NCBI GenBank assembly: GCA_009991595.1
Contig: JAACVK010000047.1
Coordinates: 1-38,507, forward strand
DNA from: a bacterium
GTDB taxonomy: Bacteria; Bdellovibrionota; UBA2428
Length of the DNA stretch: 38,507 bases
Direction of reading: 5' to 3'
Part shown: one piece after another, positions 32,889 through 38,507 of the stretch
Layout of the letters: the number at the start of each line of letters is the position of its first letter
Position numbering within the stretch: the stretch's first letter is position 1
The notes under the pieces: model-generated
What the model saw: the letters and a program-made list of their open reading frames with translations, nothing else
Database searches by the model: none
Told to the model about the DNA's origin: nothing
Made by a program: the position numbers and the translations under genes

Positions 32889-33689
32889 GTGGGAAAAAAG
32901 ACGAGCCTTCCAGTTAAACTAAAATACGAACTCTACGAAGCCTCTGTCCAAGAAGCAGACGTGGATGTTAATTTTTTTGCGACCGCTTATGAAGAACAAT
33001 GTGGAGGGAAAAAGGCCCTCGACATCCGCGAAGACTTTTGTGGCACTCACTGGCTTTGTTGCGAATGGATCAAATCCGATCCCAAGAGAACAGCTGTGGG
33101 CATTGACCTCAGTGACGAACCCCTAGAATACGGTCGGCAGGTGCACGAAGCGACTCTCTCTAAAGAAGAGAAAACCCGCCTCAAAACCATTAAGCAAAAC
33201 GTTAAAGAAGTGACCAAGCAAAAGTTCGACATAGTGGTGGCCAGTAACTTTTCTTATTTCATTTTTAAACAGCGAAGCGAACTACTCGATTATTTTAAGT
33301 CCGTTCGCGCCTCCATTAAATCGAGTGGACTTTTTGTATTTGACCATTTTGGTGGGCCAGGTTCTGCAGATGTAGGCAAGGAAAAACGAAACGTAAAAGT
33401 AGACAAGAAGAAGTATAAATACATATGGCACGCAGAACGTGCGAACCTTTTCACCGCAGAAGCCCTTTTTCATATACATTTCCAAGAGAAAGAATCCAAG
33501 AAAATGTATGAAAAGGCCTTCTCCTACGACTGGCGAATGTGGACCGTGCCAGAACTTCGCGACATCGCCCTGGAAGCTGGATTCAAAAAGATCACTATTT
33601 ACAAAGACATCGACGGAGAATACACCCAAAAGGACTTCAACGAAGAAGACGACGATTCTTGGCTCCTGCAAATTGTAGCCCACCCCTAG
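32889..33689 (+). CDS. Class I SAM-dependent methyltransferase
   Basis: This 266-residue protein starts with GTG behind AGGA 7 nt upstream. The SAM-binding region reads KKALDIREDFCGTHWL (motif I, with FCGT replacing the usual GCGTG), AVGIDLSDEPLEYGR (motif II with an acidic residue), and FDIVVASNFSYFIF (motif IV). A later HFGGPGS and SYDWRMWTVPELRDIALEAGF lie where substrate-binding elements occur. The substrate is unknown. It is the second gene of a short rightward run after the exported phosphatase-like gene and lies about 33 nt before the HD-GYP-like gene. Confidence 0.85.
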   Translation: MGKKTSLPVKLKYELYEASVQEADVDVNFFATAYEEQCGGKKALDIREDFCGTHWLCCEWIKSDPKRTAVGIDLSDEPLEYGRQVHEATLSKEEKTRLKTIKQNVKEVTKQKFDIVVASNFSYFIFKQRSELLDYFKSVRASIKSSGLFVFDHFGGPGSADVGKEKRNVKVDKKKYKYIWHAERANLFTAEALFHIHFQEKESKKMYEKAFSYDWRMWTVPELRDIALEAGFKKITIYKDIDGEYTQKDFNEEDDDSWLLQIVAHP

Positions 33690-33722
33690 TGACGGCCTCA
33701 CTTTTGAGAAGCGGCGCGTTGT

Positions 33723-34784
33723 TTGGCTTTAGCTAAGCTGGTATTCGACCGATTAGCTTCTTATATGCCTGCGAAAATGGGACTTCCATCGGCCTCACAA
33801 AAAGACTTAAAAGTCGTAGTCATGGCCACCATTCCTAAAGACGAAGCTGGAAACAGCGTCGTCGACATTTATATTCGTCTGCCCTCCGCAGAAAAATACA
33901 TTTGCTGGGTTCAGAAAGGCGACAAATTCACCGCAACTCAAAGAGAAAAGTTACTCAAACATTCCGACCCACGAATTTACTGTCCAGTGGATCAGTGGAA
34001 CAATCGACACAAATTTCTTAAACTGAACGACTCCAAAGGACCTAAAATTGGCGCTGAAACTCAACAAGTCATTACCGACCTATTTGCAGAGCTACTAACT
34101 GACGACGGCGATCACACAGGGGCTTCAGACAAGCTGATTGAGATATCTAGAACCATTGCAACTGAAATTGTTGCTGATCTCGAAGCTTTTGAAAAATCCA
34201 TCTTAGAGGAATTCAAGGACATCACACGACTCGAAGACTCCTATGCAATCCGATCCCTGGCCATACTCTTTGCACTTGCGTTGGGCTTCAATTCTAAAAC
34301 CGCCATCACAGACATTACTTCATCCACCCTCTTTATGGATTCTCCTCTATTAGATTTCACTCAAGAAGAGTTAGACGACTATTTCAGAGCTCCAGAATCC
34401 ATGTCTCCTGCCTTTATCGACGCTTACAGAAAACACCCAGCCAAAGCACACTATTTCGCATCCCAAAAGGTGAAGCGTTTCACCGAACAAGGTCTGCTAA
34501 TGATTCTCAATCACCACGAGCTTCACAACGGCAAAGGCTTTCCTCGCAATTCTCAAACCCGCTCTCTTCCTGATTTGGTGCGAATTCTATCCTATGCTGT
34601 AGATATTTATGAAACAATGAAATCCGCCGAGCTCAACGAAGCCCCCATTAACTTGTCACAAGCCCTTTGCCTTATTTACGATGTAAAGCAAGAGGCACAC
34701 TTGCGTAGACATCAAACGGGAATGATGGACAAGATTCTCTCCTATTTGAATGTTAGTGAAGACGACTACAAAAAAGCAGGGTAG
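33723..34784 (+). CDS. Degenerate HD-GYP-like signalling protein
   Basis: This protein of about 353 residues has an N-terminal module (about 30-100) like those preceding HD-GYP domains: VVDIYIRLPSAEKYICWVQKGD. The C-terminal half (about 170-310) aligns with the HD-GYP layout: AIRSLAILFALALGFN, the position of the HD pair occupied by Met205-Asp206 (FMDSPLL), RKHP (235-239), NHHE (263-266), GKGFP (271-274, replacing GYP), and VRILSYAVDIYETM. Loss of the first metal-binding His argues against cyclic-di-GMP hydrolysis; it may instead bind and sense the nucleotide. An unusual HD-GYP protein is known from Bdellovibrio (Bd1817). The start is TTG at 33723, with an in-frame ATG 14 codons in as an alternative. 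No Shine-Dalgarno is visible. Confidence 0.78.
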   Translation: MALAKLVFDRLASYMPAKMGLPSASQKDLKVVVMATIPKDEAGNSVVDIYIRLPSAEKYICWVQKGDKFTATQREKLLKHSDPRIYCPVDQWNNRHKFLKLNDSKGPKIGAETQQVITDLFAELLTDDGDHTGASDKLIEISRTIATEIVADLEAFEKSILEEFKDITRLEDSYAIRSLAILFALALGFNSKTAITDITSSTLFMDSPLLDFTQEELDDYFRAPESMSPAFIDAYRKHPAKAHYFASQKVKRFTEQGLLMILNHHELHNGKGFPRNSQTRSLPDLVRILSYAVDIYETMKSAELNEAPINLSQALCLIYDVKQEAHLRRHQTGMMDKILSYLNVSEDDYKKAG

Positions 34785-34823
34785 CCCCATAGCTCCCTGA
34801 CAACGTTCCCCTTATTTTGTCGA

Positions 34824-34844
34824 AAATGACCATGTTTGTCATTT
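34824..34844. repeat. AAATGAC/GTCATTT inverted repeat
   Basis: A perfect 7-bp inverted repeat with a 7-nt loop lies after the HD-GYP-like gene and before a small gene. It could terminate the former or act as an operator overlapping the -35 of the latter (TTGTCA at 34836). Confidence 0.35.
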
Positions 34845-34867
34845 AAATAAGACTTTAGACTTTTCCT

Positions 34868-35071
34868 ATGAAAAGAATCCTCGATGACTTCTTTTCCATT
34901 GCCAGAAAGCAATGGAATCTTGGATGGGCTCGCGGCATAGAAGCCTTCAACGCTCTTAAAAATGAAGACCCTCTCGCCCATATTAGAAAAACGGTGGAAC
35001 AGCAGTTAAGAGAGCGACAAGAGGAACGAGACGGCGAATCCACCCCATCTTTAGCTAAAAAAAGTAATTAG
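34868..35071 (+). CDS. Small charged helical protein of unknown function
   Basis: This 67-residue protein reads as one amphipathic, charged helical chain (for example KRILDDFFSIARKQW, then VEQQLRERQEERDGE) with no signal peptide, membrane helix or cysteine. It has its own small intergenic space. TAGACT lies 6 nt upstream of the ATG, with a suboptimal -35 (TTGTCA, 14-nt spacing). It converges on hbd, with a terminator hairpin in between. I recognise no family. Confidence 0.55.
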   Translation: MKRILDDFFSIARKQWNLGWARGIEAFNALKNEDPLAHIRKTVEQQLRERQEERDGESTPSLAKKSN

Positions 35072-35087
35072 AAGGTCAAAAGACCTT
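35072..35087. terminator. Hairpin between the small gene and hbd
   Basis: AAGGTC and GACCTT pair around an AAAA loop (6-bp stem). On the minus strand a T7 run follows about 8 nt later, and on the plus strand TTAG follows. It likely ends both convergent transcripts. Confidence 0.5.
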
Positions 35088-35932
35088 TAGTAAGAGTAAA
35101 AACCTTGTCCCGATTTGCGTCCTAGACGTCCTGCTTGAACGTATTGCTTTAGCAAAGGACATGGACGGTATTTAGAGTCTCCAAAACCCTCATACAAAAC
35201 ATTCATAATGTATAGACAGGTATCTAAACCAATAAAGTCAGCTAATGTTAATGGGCCCATAGGAACGTTCGTGCCCAGCTTCATTGCTGTATCAATGTCT
35301 TCCACCGTGGCAAGTCCATCTTGCAGGGCAAAGCAGGCCTCGTTAATCATCGGCATAAGAATCCGGTTCACAATAAAACCCGGCATGTCTTTAGATTGAA
35401 CGGTCGTTTTATCAATTTGTTTTGCAAAGTTTTTTACGCTGTCTAGAGTTTCTTCCGAGGTTCCCAAACCAGTGATCAATTCCACCAGCTTCATCAAGGG
35501 AACGGGGTTCATAAAATGAACTCCAATAAATCGATCCACTCTCTTAGTGACAGCCGCCAATTCCGTAATACTAATAGAGCTGGTGTTCGATGCAAAAATA
35601 CAGCTCGGCGGCAGAATAGAATCTAAGTCTGAAAAAATTTTCTTTTTTAAGTCTGGATTCTCAGTTGCGGCTTCAATCAGCAAGTCCGGTTTAGACTTCT
35701 TAAAAACATCCAAGGAATTAACTCTATTGATCCGCGCTAAGATCACTTCAGAATCTTCACTAATCAATGATTTCGTAGCCAGCCTATCAAGACTCTTTGA
35801 TATTACAGCCAAAGCCTTGTTCAACGCATCCGAAGACACATCATACAAATCAACATGAATGCCATTTTGAGCACACACTTGTGCAATTCCAGAACCCATT
35901 TGCCCGGCCCCGACTACAATTATGCTTTTCAC
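35087..35932 (-). CDS. hbd: 3-hydroxybutyryl-CoA dehydrogenase
   Basis: This 281-residue protein has the NAD-binding motif VVGAGQMGSGIAQ, the catalytic/substrate region SNTSSISITELA and RFIGVHFMNPVPLMKLVE (His-Phe-x-x-Pro), and the dimerisation part GFIVNRILMPMINEA and LGTNVPMGPLTLADFIGLD. It is of the stand-alone short 3-hydroxyacyl-CoA dehydrogenase type (PaaH/Hbd), interconverting 3-hydroxybutyryl-CoA and acetoacetyl-CoA. With the acyl-CoA dehydrogenase at 26926 it supports beta-oxidation or reversed butyrate-type metabolism. The start is GTG with AAGGAG 9 nt upstream; the Shine-Dalgarno is embedded in the last codons of dut, 3 nt away. Confidence 0.96.
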   Translation of the reverse strand: MKSIIVVGAGQMGSGIAQVCAQNGIHVDLYDVSSDALNKALAVISKSLDRLATKSLISEDSEVILARINRVNSLDVFKKSKPDLLIEAATENPDLKKKIFSDLDSILPPSCIFASNTSSISITELAAVTKRVDRFIGVHFMNPVPLMKLVELITGLGTSEETLDSVKNFAKQIDKTTVQSKDMPGFIVNRILMPMINEACFALQDGLATVEDIDTAMKLGTNVPMGPLTLADFIGLDTCLYIMNVLYEGFGDSKYRPCPLLKQYVQAGRLGRKSGQGFYSY

Positions 35933-35935
35933 AGA

Positions 35936-36400
35936 CTACAACTCCTTAGAGGCATTCACACCTGTGGAACCGAAGCCACCCGCACCACGTTCCGTGTCAG
36001 ACAACTCTTTCACCTCTTCGTGCAGCACAGTTAAAACGGGAGCCACCAATGCTTGAGCTATACGATCACCGTTCTTAACCTCTAGGGTTTCTGCAGCCAA
36101 CAAAGTCACAAGAACTTTAACTTCGCCTCTATAGTCTGAATCGATCGTCCCGACGCCGTTCACAAGAGTTAGACCATGCTTAAAAGCTAGACCACTACGC
36201 GCCCGTAATTGCATCTCAAAACCCTCAGGAATTTCGACACTCAGCCCAGTAGGAACAGCTGCCACTTCACCTTTTTTAACAGTCATGGGAGCCTCTAGTG
36301 CTGCTGTTAAATCAAAACAAGCAGCACCTTTAGTTGCTAACTCAGGAACCTGGGCCTCTTGCGAAAGTTTCTTCCACTTAAGAGTCACATTGTTAGGCAT
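35936..36400 (-). CDS. dut: dUTP diphosphatase (trimeric dUTPase)
   Basis: This protein of about 154 residues has the five trimeric dUTPase motifs: AACFDLTAA (motif 1), RARSGLAFKHG (motif 2), VGTIDSDYRGEV with its substrate Asp and Tyr (motif 3), GDRIAQALV (motif 4) and RGAGGFGSTG (motif 5). It cleaves dUTP to dUMP, keeping uracil out of DNA. The ATG at 36400 overlaps the pnp stop as ATGCCTAA and is preferred to an in-frame GTG at 36418. Confidence 0.97.
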   Translation of the reverse strand: MPNNVTLKWKKLSQEAQVPELATKGAACFDLTAALEAPMTVKKGEVAAVPTGLSVEIPEGFEMQLRARSGLAFKHGLTLVNGVGTIDSDYRGEVKVLVTLLAAETLEVKNGDRIAQALVAPVLTVLHEEVKELSDTERGAGGFGSTGVNASKEL

Positions 36401-38507
36401 TCGGCGCTTGATCTCCACCTTGTGGCAATGCTGCCTTACGACTCAAACGAACTTTACCTTGGCGATCAATCTCAAGAACCTTTACAGCCACTTCATCACC
36501 TTCTTGGATGATGTCAGTCACTTGATTCACTCTTGTGTGATCCAACTCGGAGATATGGCAAAGGCCATCAAAGCCCGGCATAATCGTAATAAAAGCACCG
36601 TAGTCAGTCACTCTAGCAACTTTACCGTTGTAGATACGACCCACTTCAGGTTCTGCTGTGTAGCTTGCAATAAGATCCAAAGCCTTTTTAGTCGCTTCAG
36701 GATCTGCAGACGCCACGTTCACTTTACCGCTATCTTCGATATCAATCTTCACCCCTGTGGCAGCCACAATCGCTTTGATGTGCTTGCCACCAGGTCCGAT
36801 CAAATCTTTAATGCGTTCAGTGCTAACTTGAATAGTGGTGATGCGTGGAGCATGCTCAGAAAGTGCTTCACGATTGGTTTTAATGGTCTTGTCCATTTCT
36901 TCCAAAATGTGGAGTCGACCTTCACGCGCTTGCATCAAAGCGTTCTTCATAATTTCTTTAGAAACACCGGTCATCTTGATGTCCATCTGAACAGCCGTTA
37001 AGCCATCTTTAGTTCCACAAATTTTAAAATCCATGTCGCCTAAGTGATCTTCATCGCCAAGAATATCCGACAAGATAACAACCTTGTCGCCTTCGGCCAT
37101 AAGACCCATAGCAATACCAGCCACTGGAGCCTTAATGGGCACACCAGCATCCATAAGTGCCATACTAGAAGCACAAACAGTCGCCATAGAAGAAGAACCG
37201 TTGCTTTCTAGAACTTCAGACACCATACGAATGGTGTAATTAAATTGCTCTGGCTCAGGGATGATCGCAGTCACAGCCCGCTCAGCCAACATTCCATGTC
37301 CAACTTCACGCCTAGAGTTACCACCAAAGCGACCACACTCACCGACACTGAAAGGAGGGAAATTGTAATGCAATAGAATACGCTTATTGAATTTGCCACG
37401 AACACTGTCGATCAACTGCTCGTCGTCGCCTGTTCCTAGGGTCACAATTCCTAAAGCTTGAGTTTCTCCGCGAGTAAACAAAGCCGAACCGTGAACTCTT
37501 GGCAAGATGCCCACTTGAGTTTCGATCTTACGAATCTGATTAAAATCACGTCCGTCAATCCGCTTGCCACTTTCTAGTGTGTATTTACGAGCATAGTCTT
37601 TCTTAGCATGAGCAAACTCATCTTTAAGCTTAGAGGTGTAATCATCCTGACAAGCGCCGGCAGGGCACTTTTCAAGCATACGCTCTAATAGATTTTGCTT
37701 CGCTTGCTCCAAAGCTGCATAACGCTCTTCTTTGATAGTCATAGAAAAAGCTTTTTCCAAGTCTGCATAAACCGATTCTTTTACGTCTCTTGCCAATCCT
37801 TCATCGCGCACTTTTGGATTAACAAAGATGCGCTTTTCTTTTCCGGCAAGCTTTCTTAATTCTTGTTGAAGAGCAATGATCTTTTGACCTTCGTCAAAAC
37901 CATAATAAAGAGCTTCTAAGAAATCTTCCTCAGAAGCAAAATCAGCGCCACCTTCAACCATGACGATAGCGTCTTTAGTCGAAGAAACCAAAACGTTGAT
38001 GTCTGATTTTTCTTGTTCGGTCGTGGTAGGGTTTGTAACAAATTTCCCATCAACACGTCCCACTCGAACCGTTGCAATCGCATTTTCAAAGGGAATATCG
38101 CTAATCAGAAGAGCCGCTGATGCGCCCACTCCTGATAAACATTCCGCTTCATTCTCTCCGTCATAAGAAAGCAAGGTGAAGACCACTTGCGTTTCATGTC
38201 GGTATCCATCAGGAAACAACGGACGCAAAGGACGATCCACCATACGAGCATTCAAAGTAGCCCATTCAGAAGGACGAGCTTCACGCTTGAAAAATCCACC
38301 AGGGATTTTTCCAGAAGCATAAAACTTTTCTTGAAATTCGATTGTTAACGGAAAAAAGTCCAAGCCTTCTTTAGGCTTGTGAGCACTCACGGCTGTTACT
38401 AAAGCCGAAGTCTCTCCGTATTTAATATAGACAGAACCATGCGCTTGTTTCGCCATTCGGCCTGTTTCGATTGTAAGAGTGCGACCACCGATCTCGGCGG
38501 AAACACT
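36393..38507 (-). CDS. pnp: Polynucleotide phosphorylase, N-terminus cut by the window edge
   Basis: An open frame of about 704 codons enters at 38507; the first visible residues (VSAEIGGRTLTIETGRMAKQA) match the usual N-terminal strand of PNPase, so the real start lies beyond the window and the ATG at 38456 is internal. Two RNase PH-like domains are visible, the first with GKIPGGFFKREARPSE and the second with FPPFSVGECGRFGG and the active-site GDEDHLGDMDFK. A KH domain (IGPGGKHIKAI) and an S1 domain (GRIYNGKVARVTDYGAFI, then GLCHISEL) follow. It degrades or extends RNA using phosphate/NDP and is part of bacterial RNA turnover. dut follows with an 8-nt overlap. Confidence 0.98.
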   Translation of the reverse strand, partial: SVSAEIGGRTLTIETGRMAKQAHGSVYIKYGETSALVTAVSAHKPKEGLDFFPLTIEFQEKFYASGKIPGGFFKREARPSEWATLNARMVDRPLRPLFPDGYRHETQVVFTLLSYDGENEAECLSGVGASAALLISDIPFENAIATVRVGRVDGKFVTNPTTTEQEKSDINVLVSSTKDAIVMVEGGADFASEEDFLEALYYGFDEGQKIIALQQELRKLAGKEKRIFVNPKVRDEGLARDVKESVYADLEKAFSMTIKEERYAALEQAKQNLLERMLEKCPAGACQDDYTSKLKDEFAHAKKDYARKYTLESGKRIDGRDFNQIRKIETQVGILPRVHGSALFTRGETQALGIVTLGTGDDEQLIDSVRGKFNKRILLHYNFPPFSVGECGRFGGNSRREVGHGMLAERAVTAIIPEPEQFNYTIRMVSEVLESNGSSSMATVCASSMALMDAGVPIKAPVAGIAMGLMAEGDKVVILSDILGDEDHLGDMDFKICGTKDGLTAVQMDIKMTGVSKEIMKNALMQAREGRLHILEEMDKTIKTNREALSEHAPRITTIQVSTERIKDLIGPGGKHIKAIVAATGVKIDIEDSGKVNVASADPEATKKALDLIASYTAEPEVGRIYNGKVARVTDYGAFITIMPGFDGLCHISELDHTRVNQVTDIIQEGDEVAVKVLEIDRQGKVRLSRKAALPQGGDQAPNA

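Noticed and set aside
38393-38456. ATG at 38456 as the start of pnp
   Set aside because: The frame stays open to the window edge, and the upstream residues match the conserved N-terminal strand of PNPase, so this ATG is internal.

Overview
The window looks like a core-genome stretch of a Gram-negative bacterium, most likely a Bdellovibrionota-type (formerly Deltaproteobacteria) organism. That is an inference from several signs: many Sec signal peptides and lipoboxes, a single-subunit (type B) SdhC beside SdhA and SdhB, an AgmX/PglI-type C-terminal domain lipoprotein, and degenerate HD-GYP and TLC-like transporter genes. No rRNA, CRISPR array, insertion sequence or prophage is visible. Coding density is very high, and no gene-free stretch exceeds 300 bases.

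Positions 1-8.1 kb: a truncated exported protein; then a leftward group of polA, a 12-TM transporter resembling nucleotide (TLC/NTT) carriers, and an AgmX-tail lipoprotein; then a rightward metallo-beta-lactamase-fold hydrolase and two uncharacterised leftward genes. Positions 8.2-14.5 kb: tRNA-Arg(TCG), a YfhO-like membrane protein, a proline/valine/glutamate-rich exported protein, a two-domain VOC protein, a TVP38/TMEM64 membrane protein and a tyrosine recombinase with a basic N-terminal extension. Positions 14.5-18.0 kb: a HIT-family protein and a 983-residue SF2 helicase that unexpectedly begins with a textbook Sec signal peptide. This helicase is the most unusual object in the window.

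Positions 18.0-23.5 kb: an M17 aminopeptidase behind two small exported proteins, a beta-CASP metallo-beta-lactamase and an exported CxxCH cytochrome. Positions 23.5-28.1 kb: acyl-CoA dehydrogenase followed by sdhC-sdhA-sdhB, a probable single transcript linking beta-oxidation and succinate oxidation. Positions 28.2-34.8 kb: a lipoprotein coupled to a GT-C-like membrane protein, then TrmH and GNAT (leftward), then an exported phosphatase-like protein, a SAM methyltransferase and a degenerate HD-GYP protein (rightward). Positions 34.8-38.5 kb: a small protein, then pnp-dut-hbd with translational overlaps, pnp running off the right edge.

Genes within probable operons often overlap (ATGA, TAATG, TGATG, ATGTCTAA, ATGCCTAA) or carry clear Shine-Dalgarno sequences. 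By contrast, several first genes, mostly encoding exported proteins, have a -10-like hexamer only 6-7 nt from the start codon and no Shine-Dalgarno, suggesting leaderless transcripts. All functions are read from sequence motifs by eye; no database search was run.
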